Numbered from the stretch's first letter, positions 40,805-50,704 are shown. The stretch is 64,000 nt of DNA from an uncultured Methylococcaceae bacterium (GCA_903908165.1 CAIVQX010000009.1:24826-88825); one strand, 5' to 3'. Numbers and translations: made by a program. The notes: generated by a model from the letters alone, not told the origin.

Positions 40805-43800
40805 ATGCGTGTTAATGCCAAGTCCAAGATTAATTTGGCTTTCGGGGCTATTGGTGTTCTTTTTATGCTTTTTGCATTTGTATTACTGAATCAAGCTACA
40901 AGAATAAAATGGCATAGCAATGAAATTGAAACCAATTGGTTGCCTGGTATAGTCTCTATTAACACGATTGATTCTGCTATGGGGGAATATCGAGCTGCTG
41001 AAATAGGACATTCCCTCGCTAAAGAAGATATTTCAAAAGTAGAATTTAATCAAAAAATGGTGCTTTTAAAAGAAAAAGTACAGGCAATGAAGGATAAATA
41101 CGAGCCTACAATAAGACCTACATCGGAAATAGAGAGAGCGCTTTATCAGCATTTTATCAAATTATACGATCAGTATATGGTTGCTAGTGAGCAGGTTATT
41201 ACTCTTTCAAAAAATTATGAGCAAGAAAAAGCTATAAAACAAATTACCGATAATAATGGCATTTATAATGATTTACTTGGGTATTTGCAGGAATTGGTTG
41301 AATTGAATGCAAGAGGAGGAGAGACTGAAGGACAAAATGGTAAAAACGTTTTTGAATTTGCCAAAGTACAAATCATTGTTGGCGTTTCAATTATTTCTCT
41401 GGCCTTAATTATTGGCTTTACTTTAAGTAGTGGGTTACATAAGCATCAAGATAGTGAAGCAAGCTCTCGTATAAAAAGAAATACGTTTCTTGCTATTTTA
41501 TTCTTAATTTTATTATGTGCCGTTTATTCAGGTCTTATATATCAGCAACTGGTTAAAGTTGATAAGCAGACTCAAGAGCTTAGTAATAAATGGTTACCAA
41601 GTCTTGTTGTCATTAGTGATATTCGTAATAAAGCCATTAACTATAGAGTGACAGAGTTTTTAACAATTCTGGCGCTCAGTCCAGATGAAAAAACTCAATT
41701 AAAGAGCACCCGTAAGGTGCTTTTTGAAGAGATAAGCAATTCATTGAAAAAGTATTCTCCAATAATTTCGTCCGATTATGAGCGAAATATTTTTGAGCAA
41801 TTTTCCCAGAGCTATGATGAATACACCCTTATCTCAAAGAAAATAGCTGGTTTTGCCGATACAAATGAAACTGATAAAGCACTTAGTGAATCCAATCAGA
41901 GTGTTATTTTGTATGACGATTTTATTAATCTATTAGGTGATTTGCTTCGCTTTAATGAGCGTGGTGGTGTTACTACTAGTTTTAGGAATAATGCAGTCTT
42001 GGATTCAATCAAGGTTATTAGCTTAGGCGGCGTTGCCTTTATTCTTTTATCGCTCATTATTCTCGCTAAATTAACGCAGTCTTGGATTTTGGATGCGAGA
42101 CAAGATAGGACATTTGAAAGTGATGCAGGGGCTACTCTAACTATAAAATTAAAATTACGCTTAGTATTTTTCGGCATGCTATTAGCTTTTATTTTATTCA
42201 GTATGATGATTAATGGATTAATGCAAGTTTTAAACAATAATAGTCATGAAATTGAAGATAACTGGTTGCCTAGTATTATAAAAGTTAATGAAATCAATAA
42301 AATGGTAAGCGATTATCGTGTTGCCGTCACTCGGCATATTTTTGCTACAAATGCAGAAGAAAAATCAGTGTGGGATAAAACCCGTATGCGTTTGAGTAAT
42401 AAAATTGCTTTCGCTAAGATTAATTTCGAAAAATCAATTACAAGCGATTATGAAAATAATCTTTATCAAGATTTTTCTCATTACTACACTGAATACTTAA
42501 AGAAAAGTGAAGTGTTATTGGCTTTGTCAACTAGAAATGAGACGGCAGCAGCCCTAAATGCAATGCAAGCCAATCGCATTAATTTTGATTCCATGACCAT
42601 TAATTTAAATAATTTAGTACGTTTAAATGCTGAAGGTGGAGAGAATGCAGCCCAAATAAATAATCAAGTGTTTGATGTAACCGAACAAATTATTTATGCC
42701 ATTGTGTTGACCATTTTGTTGATTACTATTTTGTTTATGATCATTTTTGACAAAAATATCTCACTCGCTTTAGAGCGACTGACGATTACGGTCAGAAGTT
42801 TAGCCGCTGGTGTTTTAGTCAGCGCTAATGACGATCTTAAAAATCGTCAGGATGAAATTGGGCAAATGGCTAATGCAGTGGATATGGTAAACAAAACACT
42901 GGAAGCATTGAAATCAGATGCCAATGAATTGATTCATGCTGCAGAAGCAGGAATGTTGTCAGTGAGAGTTGATGATGACCGACATCCTGGTGAGTTTAAA
43001 ACAATTGTTGCAGGCATGAATACCCTCATTGATGTATTAAGTAAGCCTTTAGGTGATATTGCGGAAATTATGCAAAATTTAGCTTTAGGTGATTTATCTG
43101 GGCGTATGGAGGGTAATTATGAGGGTGAGCTCTATATTTTAAAAACTAACGTGAATCGCAGTTTAGAAGCTTTGGTTAGTTTATTAACAGAGTTAAGTCA
43201 GACTATGCAATATATGGCTAATAATGATTTATCTCATCAATTGACGGGTAACTATCAGGGCGAATTTTCATTGTTAAAAGCCAGTACTAATCAAACTATT
43301 GGTCATATGATTGAGATATTGCAAGAAATTACGATTAGTACTTCACAATCTGCTGTAGCTATAGCGCAAACATCTGAATCATCTAAGTACGTGGCGGACG
43401 AAGCATCGCAACAGATGTTTGCTATAGAAAACGTGTCTAAAACGATTGATGAAACAGCCGAGTCAGTCGGTGAAATTGCGCAAAAAGCACAAGAAGGCAG
43501 TCAATTGGCATTGAGTACTGCTAATTGTGCTAATGAAGGTCAAGCGCAACTCAATAAATTAAATGATCTCATACAATTAACTGATGATATTACCCGTATA
43601 GCCGATAAAACACATTTATTATCTCTAAATGCAGGCTTGGAGGCTATGCGAGCTGGGGAGTATGGGTTAGGGTTTGGTCTTGTTGCCCAACAAATCGGTA
43701 CGTTAGCAGAAGAAGTGACTGCTTCAGCGCAAAAAATTCGTCTTGGTGTGCATACCCTACAAGATACGCAAGCAGCCATGAAACAAATTGCACAAGCTGC

Positions 43801-44017
43801 CCAAGTGAGCGAAGTCAATGTGCAGAGTATTTCAGTGGCAATAGTTCAACAATCTTCAGCCGTTAAGACAATCACTGAACGAGTCAATGAGCTTCGTATC
43901 AGTAGTGGAGCGACGGCATCAGCAGCTGAAGAAATTAGCTCAACTATGAATCATTTAGCGCAAACCGTTAAAGAAACGGCTGATAAGGTAAAGCGTTTTA
44001 AATTGACTGAAAGTTAA
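40805..44017 (+). CDS. Giant methyl-accepting chemotaxis protein: three tandem TM-4HB-TM modules, poly-HAMP, MCP signal domain
   Basis: Three TM pairs, each enclosing a WLP-containing four-helix-bundle-like segment; HAMP-like repeats; IADKTHLLSLNAGLEAMRAGEYGLGFGLVAQQIGTLAEEV signalling tip. Confidence 0.9.
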   Translation: MRVNAKSKINLAFGAIGVLFMLFAFVLLNQATRIKWHSNEIETNWLPGIVSINTIDSAMGEYRAAEIGHSLAKEDISKVEFNQKMVLLKEKVQAMKDKYEPTIRPTSEIERALYQHFIKLYDQYMVASEQVITLSKNYEQEKAIKQITDNNGIYNDLLGYLQELVELNARGGETEGQNGKNVFEFAKVQIIVGVSIISLALIIGFTLSSGLHKHQDSEASSRIKRNTFLAILFLILLCAVYSGLIYQQLVKVDKQTQELSNKWLPSLVVISDIRNKAINYRVTEFLTILALSPDEKTQLKSTRKVLFEEISNSLKKYSPIISSDYERNIFEQFSQSYDEYTLISKKIAGFADTNETDKALSESNQSVILYDDFINLLGDLLRFNERGGVTTSFRNNAVLDSIKVISLGGVAFILLSLIILAKLTQSWILDARQDRTFESDAGATLTIKLKLRLVFFGMLLAFILFSMMINGLMQVLNNNSHEIEDNWLPSIIKVNEINKMVSDYRVAVTRHIFATNAEEKSVWDKTRMRLSNKIAFAKINFEKSITSDYENNLYQDFSHYYTEYLKKSEVLLALSTRNETAAALNAMQANRINFDSMTINLNNLVRLNAEGGENAAQINNQVFDVTEQIIYAIVLTILLITILFMIIFDKNISLALERLTITVRSLAAGVLVSANDDLKNRQDEIGQMANAVDMVNKTLEALKSDANELIHAAEAGMLSVRVDDDRHPGEFKTIVAGMNTLIDVLSKPLGDIAEIMQNLALGDLSGRMEGNYEGELYILKTNVNRSLEALVSLLTELSQTMQYMANNDLSHQLTGNYQGEFSLLKASTNQTIGHMIEILQEITISTSQSAVAIAQTSESSKYVADEASQQMFAIENVSKTIDETAESVGEIAQKAQEGSQLALSTANCANEGQAQLNKLNDLIQLTDDITRIADKTHLLSLNAGLEAMRAGEYGLGFGLVAQQIGTLAEEVTASAQKIRLGVHTLQDTQAAMKQIAQAAQVSEVNVQSISVAIVQQSSAVKTITERVNELRISSGATASAAEEISSTMNHLAQTVKETADKVKRFKLTES

Positions 44018-44069
44018 AATTAATTCACTTGTGTGCCTTTCTATACAAGTGGAACATTGTGTTTAGTTA

Positions 44070-47000
44070 TTGTCTATAACAGTTAAAGCGAATAATAAGT
44101 GGGACATTCATATGAATATGGCTAGCAAAAAGAATATCTATCTAATTTTCGGGGCATTGATGGCCCTTTTGGTGTTATTTGCTTTTGTGTTAGTGAATCA
44201 AGCCGTAAGAATTAAATGGCATAGCACTGAAATTGAGACTAATTGGTTGCCTAGTATTGAGGCTATAAATGCTATGCAATCAGCGGTTGGTAATGTTCGA
44301 TCTAATGTAGTTGGACATATCTTAGCTAATGATGAATCTTTAAAAGCTGAATATGCGCAAAAGATCACAGGTTTTGATAAAGGATTTATAGAAGGGAAAG
44401 CAAAGTACATACTTAGAGTTGATGCACTAAAGGAAAAAGCGCTCTGGAAGCAGTATATCGAGAATTATGATGATTATATGGCGGCCACTAAGCAGGTTAT
44501 AGCCATGTCACAAAATAATGAAAAGGAAAAAGCGCTCAATCAAATTAAAATCAATCAAGATCTTTACGCTAGTGTAATTGAATATGCACAATTGTTAGTT
44601 GATTTAAATTATGGCGCAGCTTATGAGGAAGCTAAAACGGGTAATCAAGTCTATGAGAGCGCAAAAATAGAATTAATTGCGGGTCTTATTATTATTTTGA
44701 GCAGTTTTATAGTCATAGCGTTTTCATTGAGTAATGGGTCGATAGCACAGCAAGATAATCATGCAGTGTCGAAAATCAAAAAAAATATTTTGCTCACTTT
44801 TTTAATATTAAGTTTAGCAATCATTGTCTATGTTTTTATTAATTATCAACAACTTAATAGGGTTAATGAGCAAATTAATCAGCTCAAGAATAAATGGTTG
44901 CCGAGTATTGAGATGATTGATGGGATTAGTAATAAAACAATTTCTTATGAAATTTTTCAGAAGTTATCTCTTGTTACTACCAATTTAGATGAAAAATTAC
45001 AGCTAGAAAACAGTCGTAAATTGATTGCTGAAGATGTTGATAAATTACGAAAGAAATTTTCAAATTTGATTTCAACAGATCTTGAGCGTGATCTGTATGA
45101 CCAATTTTCCGTGAGTTTCGATGAGTATGCTCTACTGAGTCAGGAAATAGAGGAGTTAGCTCATCACAACGAAATCGATAAGGCTCTGATTGAAGAAAAA
45201 CAGAGTGTTATTTTGAAGAATGATTTTTCTGAGAAATTAGCCGAGTTATTTCGTTTGAATGAACGTGGCAGTATTGCCACCAGTTCCAAAAACGATGCAA
45301 CTTTAGAATCATTAAAAACTTTCAACTTGGGTGGAGTAACTCTTCTGGTTTTAATGCTGACTATAGCGGCCCAACTATTACAGTTTTGGTTGCTAGATGA
45401 GGGTCATGAAGACAAGTTTGAAGGAAAAACGGGTTTTACATTAACTATAAAGCTCAAGTTGCGTCTGGTATTTTTTGGAATATTATCCGCTTTTATTTTA
45501 TTTAGTCTATTAATCAATGGCTTAATGCAAGAGTTGAATGACGGTACAAACAAAATTGAAAAAAATTGGTTGCCTAATATCATTAAAGTTAATGAAATCA
45601 ATAAAATGGTGAGCGATTATCGTGTTGCCATTATTCGGTATGTTTTTGCTACAGAAGCTGAAGAAAAACTCTATTGGGATAAAACCCGTAAGAATCTGAT
45701 TAAAAAAATTACTTATTCAAAAGCCAATTATGAAGCCTCTATTACCAGTGATCTAGAGAATAATATCTATCAAGATTTTGCTCATAATTACGCAGACTAT
45801 GTCAAGAAAAGTGAAGTAATGTTGGCTCTATCAAGTAGAAATGAGACGGCAACTGCTCTTAAAGTATTACGAGCTAACAGTCTTAACTTTAATGATATGA
45901 CAGGTCATCTAGAGAAATTAGTGCGGTTGAATTCTGAAGGTGGCGTGGATGCTGCTCAGCTTAACAATCAGTTATTTAAATTATCACAACAAATCATTTA
46001 TGTGGTTGTGTTGATTATTTTGATGATCACCATTTTGTTTATGATCATTTTTGATAAAAACATATCCTTAGCAATTCAGCGATTGACTAGTTCTGTAAGA
46101 AGTTTAGCGGCTGGTGTGCTAGTGAGTGGTAATACGGATCTTAAAGAACGTCAAGATGAAATTGGTCAAATGGCGAATGCAGTAGATATGGTAAAAGAAA
46201 CCATACAAGCACTAACGATAGATGCGACTGAATTAATTCACACAGCAGAAGACAGTTTAGACTCAAGCCTTTCAGGTATGTCAGCCGCAAGAATTGATAA
46301 TGATCGACATCCGGGAGAGTTTAAAAAAATAGTTTTAGGGATGAATAACTTAATTGATTTAATGAGTAAACCACTGAGTGGTATTGCTGAAATCATGCAA
46401 AATTTGGCTTTAGGTGATTTATCAGGGCGTATGCAAGGGGATTATGCTGGTGAGTTACATACATTAAAAGCTAATGTTAATCGTAGCTTAGATGGGCTGG
46501 TTGGTTTATTAACAGAGTTAAGTCAAACCCTGCAGTATATGGCTAATAATGATCTAACTCATCAATTGACAGGTAATTATCAGGGTGAGTTTTCATTATT
46601 AAAAGCCAGTACCAATCAAGCCATTGGACATATGGTTGAGATATTACAAGAAATTACCATTAGTACTTCGCAATCTGCAGTGGCCATAGCTCAAACATCT
46701 GAATCATCTAAGTACGTAGCAGATGAAGCATCACAACAGATGTTAGCTATAGAAAATGTGTCTAAAACGATTGATGATACAGCTGATTCAGTTGGTGAAA
46801 TTGCACGAAAAGCTCAGGAAGGTAGTCAGTTAGCTTGTAGCACTGCTAATTTTGCTAATGATGGGCAAATACAGCTGAACAAGCTAATTGAATTAATTCA
46901 ACATATAGATGCTGAATATGTCAGGATTGAAAAAATAACTGATGAAATAACCCGTATAGCTGATAAAACACATTTATTATCTTTAAATGCCGGTCTAGAA

Positions 47001-47408
47001 GCGATGCGTGCCGGTGATTATGGTCTTGGTTTTGGATTTGTTGCTCAGCAAATTGGCGCCTTAGCAGAAGAAGTGACTTCTTCTGCTAATAGTATTGGTA
47101 CTGTGATTAATAGTTCTGGGCAAAAAATTCGTCTTGGCGTACATGCAATGCAAGAAACTCAAGCAGTAATGGCGAAAATTGCCCAAGCAGCTGAGGCTAG
47201 TGAAATTAATGTTCAAAGTATTTCAGTTGCAATAGTTCAACAATCGTCAGCCGTTAAAACAATCACTGAACGAGTCAATGAACTTCGTGTGAGCAGTGGA
47301 GCGACAGCCTCAGCAGCTGAAGAAATTAGCTCAACTATGAATCATTTAGCGCAAACCGTTAAAGAAACGGCTGACAAGGTAAAACGTTTCAAGTTGAATG
47401 AAAATTAA
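44070..47408 (+). CDS. Giant methyl-accepting chemotaxis protein, paralog of the upstream MCP
   Basis: Same architecture and nearly identical signalling C-terminus; starts in the spacer after the first MCP (ATG 44112 is an alternative start). Confidence 0.9.
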   Translation: MSITVKANNKWDIHMNMASKKNIYLIFGALMALLVLFAFVLVNQAVRIKWHSTEIETNWLPSIEAINAMQSAVGNVRSNVVGHILANDESLKAEYAQKITGFDKGFIEGKAKYILRVDALKEKALWKQYIENYDDYMAATKQVIAMSQNNEKEKALNQIKINQDLYASVIEYAQLLVDLNYGAAYEEAKTGNQVYESAKIELIAGLIIILSSFIVIAFSLSNGSIAQQDNHAVSKIKKNILLTFLILSLAIIVYVFINYQQLNRVNEQINQLKNKWLPSIEMIDGISNKTISYEIFQKLSLVTTNLDEKLQLENSRKLIAEDVDKLRKKFSNLISTDLERDLYDQFSVSFDEYALLSQEIEELAHHNEIDKALIEEKQSVILKNDFSEKLAELFRLNERGSIATSSKNDATLESLKTFNLGGVTLLVLMLTIAAQLLQFWLLDEGHEDKFEGKTGFTLTIKLKLRLVFFGILSAFILFSLLINGLMQELNDGTNKIEKNWLPNIIKVNEINKMVSDYRVAIIRYVFATEAEEKLYWDKTRKNLIKKITYSKANYEASITSDLENNIYQDFAHNYADYVKKSEVMLALSSRNETATALKVLRANSLNFNDMTGHLEKLVRLNSEGGVDAAQLNNQLFKLSQQIIYVVVLIILMITILFMIIFDKNISLAIQRLTSSVRSLAAGVLVSGNTDLKERQDEIGQMANAVDMVKETIQALTIDATELIHTAEDSLDSSLSGMSAARIDNDRHPGEFKKIVLGMNNLIDLMSKPLSGIAEIMQNLALGDLSGRMQGDYAGELHTLKANVNRSLDGLVGLLTELSQTLQYMANNDLTHQLTGNYQGEFSLLKASTNQAIGHMVEILQEITISTSQSAVAIAQTSESSKYVADEASQQMLAIENVSKTIDDTADSVGEIARKAQEGSQLACSTANFANDGQIQLNKLIELIQHIDAEYVRIEKITDEITRIADKTHLLSLNAGLEAMRAGDYGLGFGFVAQQIGALAEEVTSSANSIGTVINSSGQKIRLGVHAMQETQAVMAKIAQAAEASEINVQSISVAIVQQSSAVKTITERVNELRVSSGATASAAEEISSTMNHLAQTVKETADKVKRFKLNEN

Positions 47409-47409
47409 G

Positions 47410-48927
47410 ATGAGTGCAGAAAATAATCAATCAGTATCTTTATTTAGAAAACTTGCAATACCCTTTTTATTAAGCGGGGTATTGGGCTTAGCTATTTTCT
47501 ATAGTAGTGAAGCCAATAAAGTGATGGGCTTGGCGGCATTACAAGACGCCATTATTGTAGTTGGTTATGGGCTAAGTATCGCTGAAATTCTTGTTATTTC
47601 AGTATTGTTAAGGCGTATTATTCAGTATTTTATTCTTGATCGTTTAATTTCCCCAGCATTAGGTACACCGACACCTCGACTACTTTCGCAAATGGTTACG
47701 GTGGTCATCTATACCTTGGCTATTGCGGCGGTTGTCAGTATTGTTTTTAAAAAAGATCTCACTGTCTTTTTGGCTACCTTCGGTGGTGCAAGTATTGTCA
47801 TCGGACTCGCCTTGCAAACGATGATTAAGGATTTATTTGCAGGTCTGACCATTAATTTGGATCGCTCTGTGAATATAGGCGATCATATCAAGCTTAATAG
47901 TAGAAGCAATAGTGGTAATCTTGAAATTATTGAAGGGGAGGTTTTAGAAATTCACTGGAGAGCACTTCAACTGATTGATTCCAAAGGTAATATAGTGCTT
48001 GTACCTAATAATAAGATTTATGATCAAATTATCACAAATTATTCTAAACCTCAGACGTTTTATCGAATCGATATACCTATTTTTTTAAATGTAGAGGTAC
48101 CTATTGATCAAGCCTTGCGTATTCTAAAAACGGCGGCTCTTGAAGCCTCACCAAAGTTTTCACCAGAAAATGCGCCGGTGCCTTTTGTGAGAATAAATCA
48201 GATAACACTCCATGGGGTTGAATATTTTGTCCATGTATATCCCACTTTTGCATCACGTGACAATGCCAGAGATTTGGTTCAGCAAAATGTATTGCGTTAT
48301 TTAAATTATGCCAAATTAGCGCCAGCCCTAGAAAAAGTAGAAGAGCATGCGCCCGCTACGGTTATTAATAAGATGCAGCACATAGCTAATTTATTGGGTG
48401 CTATAGATATATTTCAAGATTTATTTGTGCCTGACTTAGATTTATTAGCTAACTTAGCGCAATTGAAGTCTTTATCTGCAGGGATAGTGGTGGCACAAGG
48501 TGGTGAGATAGCAAATAGTTTATTTTTGGTTATTGAAGGATTATTAGAGCCTGAAGATTGGCGAAAAAAAGATACTAAGAACTCGGTTGCTAAATTTATA
48601 ATAGGGCCTGGTACTTTAATCAATGCAACCACCTTAATTGCTGGCGGTGTTTGTGAGTCAACTATTCGAACGAAGAGTTCAGTGCTTCTTTATGAAATTA
48701 GTTACTCAGCTATTGAGCAATTATTTTTACAAAATCCTCAAAGTGCCAGTTATTTGAGTCTTCGTGTAGCCGAACGATTAAGGAGTAATTTTGCTGATAA
48801 TAATGCGGGTTATAAGCAACTCGGTATTGAAAGTAATGTTGATGAATTATATGAAAAAGTTTTTAAAAATTTACGTCGATTATATGCACATTTAAGATTG
48901 GTTGATATTACTAGCGACGCCGGTTAG
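47410..48927 (+). CDS. MscS-family mechanosensitive channel with C-terminal cyclic-nucleotide-binding-like domain
   Basis: MscS core FLATFGGASIVIGLALQTMIKDLFAGLTINLDRSVNIGDHI; C-terminal CNB-like AGIVVAQGGEIANSLFLVIEGLLE...GPGTLINATTLIAGG. Confidence 0.85.
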   Translation: MSAENNQSVSLFRKLAIPFLLSGVLGLAIFYSSEANKVMGLAALQDAIIVVGYGLSIAEILVISVLLRRIIQYFILDRLISPALGTPTPRLLSQMVTVVIYTLAIAAVVSIVFKKDLTVFLATFGGASIVIGLALQTMIKDLFAGLTINLDRSVNIGDHIKLNSRSNSGNLEIIEGEVLEIHWRALQLIDSKGNIVLVPNNKIYDQIITNYSKPQTFYRIDIPIFLNVEVPIDQALRILKTAALEASPKFSPENAPVPFVRINQITLHGVEYFVHVYPTFASRDNARDLVQQNVLRYLNYAKLAPALEKVEEHAPATVINKMQHIANLLGAIDIFQDLFVPDLDLLANLAQLKSLSAGIVVAQGGEIANSLFLVIEGLLEPEDWRKKDTKNSVAKFIIGPGTLINATTLIAGGVCESTIRTKSSVLLYEISYSAIEQLFLQNPQSASYLSLRVAERLRSNFADNNAGYKQLGIESNVDELYEKVFKNLRRLYAHLRLVDITSDAG

Positions 48928-49012
48928 CTTTTATAATGACCTAAATACAGACTTTTGATGGGTGTGAATGGGTGCTTTGAAATCTAGACTAGAGAGTGAT
49001 GAATGGAAAGTA

Positions 49013-50386
49013 TTACTCTTGCATGCCCTCATAAAGGAGTCTTGCTAATAAGCGAGCACCGTCATCTTGTTTTAATGTCGCATAAGAAGGCGGCTCCCCA
49101 CCCCAGCCAATTGCTCGTAAATCTGACATCAATTCAGGGTGAAACTGACAGCTAAAAGAGCGTCGTATGCTTTTGGTTTCAAAGTCTTTATAGTTTATGC
49201 AAGTAGCTGAGCATTCAGTTATTATTTCACCATTTTTTGCTGCGGTTGAACAAAGAATTTCGATTGAGTCGGGGAGTTGAAATAGCCAACTTAAAGAACT
49301 GTCTGCGAGAATATGACGATAGGGTACAACAGCGTCATGAATATTTCGATAGGCCCAGTTAGCGAACAAAATAGCCTCTTCGTTGACTTCATCTTGGTGG
49401 AACATAGAAATACTTATTTCACGCTCATATTGTATCATCGTATCAATAACGCCATCATGGGCATCAGCTGTTAGAGCATGAGCATGAATGAGTTCCAATG
49501 GAATATTGAGAGCCTTGTCAATGTCTGGCGATTGGTAAGGTAATAAAATGCGATCACCTATTTCTATGGATTCATTTTTTGTTACCGCAAAATGTTTGTC
49601 GTTCCAGCCTGACGCAGCATTACGGCCATCTTGTTTTTTAATGTGAAGTGATGTTCCCATTTTTTCGATACGGGTTGCAACGTCTTTTAATACCTTGAGA
49701 GCAAGGCCAGAGTAGTCAGTAAGCAAGGAGCTCATGGCTAATATTTCTTTAACTGCACGTCGAATAAGTCGGATGTGACATTCAGCAGCAAGTTGGTGTC
49801 CTACACAAATAAAGATTGCTGGTGCACTAGCAGGGGAGCGTGAAATAAGTAGTTTATCGATTAGGTTAAACATATCTTCACGTGGGCAGGCAGGCATACT
49901 CCAAGTCGATGGGTCATAAGTTGAAGGATCGCCACCTTCTATGATGACGGCATAACCAGAGGAAATGGCTGGAATTACAACTTCGGGATCAATGATTCCA
50001 GTTGACCATACTGGTAGCAATATTGAGTTAATGCCAGCGGCTTTTTGAGCAATATAAGCAATATTTTTAGAAGCTCTGACAGATTCGCCTAAGTGGTTAA
50101 ATCCTACGTGATCCCATGGTTCAATAATGGTTATTGAGTTGCGTAGAAAATTAGGATGAGCAATTAAAAAATCCAGATCATTCCGTGAGTTAATGACTTT
50201 TTCCAAGGGATGGGTATATTCCCATTCTACAATCTCATCTTGTGGAAATAGGTGTCTATTATTTATTGGATTTTTTGAAGTTCTATCGGCTAAGAAGTAA
50301 CCTAATAAAATATGAGCAGATTCAAAGGTTGAATAAGAGTCAGGAGACATCCTCCAGTCAGCTTGGGATATTTTATTTTTGTTCAT
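49013..50386 (-). CDS. Class I glutamine amidotransferase-like protein of unknown role
   Basis: Nucleophile-elbow motif IFICVGHQLAAE and SCQFHPEL (Cys-His-Glu triad). Confidence 0.65.
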   Translation of the reverse strand: MNKNKISQADWRMSPDSYSTFESAHILLGYFLADRTSKNPINNRHLFPQDEIVEWEYTHPLEKVINSRNDLDFLIAHPNFLRNSITIIEPWDHVGFNHLGESVRASKNIAYIAQKAAGINSILLPVWSTGIIDPEVVIPAISSGYAVIIEGGDPSTYDPSTWSMPACPREDMFNLIDKLLISRSPASAPAIFICVGHQLAAECHIRLIRRAVKEILAMSSLLTDYSGLALKVLKDVATRIEKMGTSLHIKKQDGRNAASGWNDKHFAVTKNESIEIGDRILLPYQSPDIDKALNIPLELIHAHALTADAHDGVIDTMIQYEREISISMFHQDEVNEEAILFANWAYRNIHDAVVPYRHILADSSLSWLFQLPDSIEILCSTAAKNGEIITECSATCINYKDFETKSIRRSFSCQFHPELMSDLRAIGWGGEPPSYATLKQDDGARLLARLLYEGMQE

Positions 50387-50704
50387 TTATAGCTCGTAAG
50401 TACACAATAATATTCATATATTACAGTAATTTATTGGTCTTCTGAATTTATTTGGTTGGAAAAATAAATAAATATTCAGTCCTGTAAAATACTTCTATGA
50501 GAAAAGTTCATAAAGTAAAAACCAGATCTAGTTATTATGAAAAAGTGTTTCTTAATAGGAAGGTGTTTTTTAAATGAAGTCAAATATTGGCTTGAGGAAT
50601 TGTCCTGTTATAATCGTTTTAGGGACTAAAAATAGTGGGGAGTTATTTTTAGTTTAAAGTCAATTTATGACCCTATAATTATGAATAGATGAGAAAAGCT
50701 AGAT

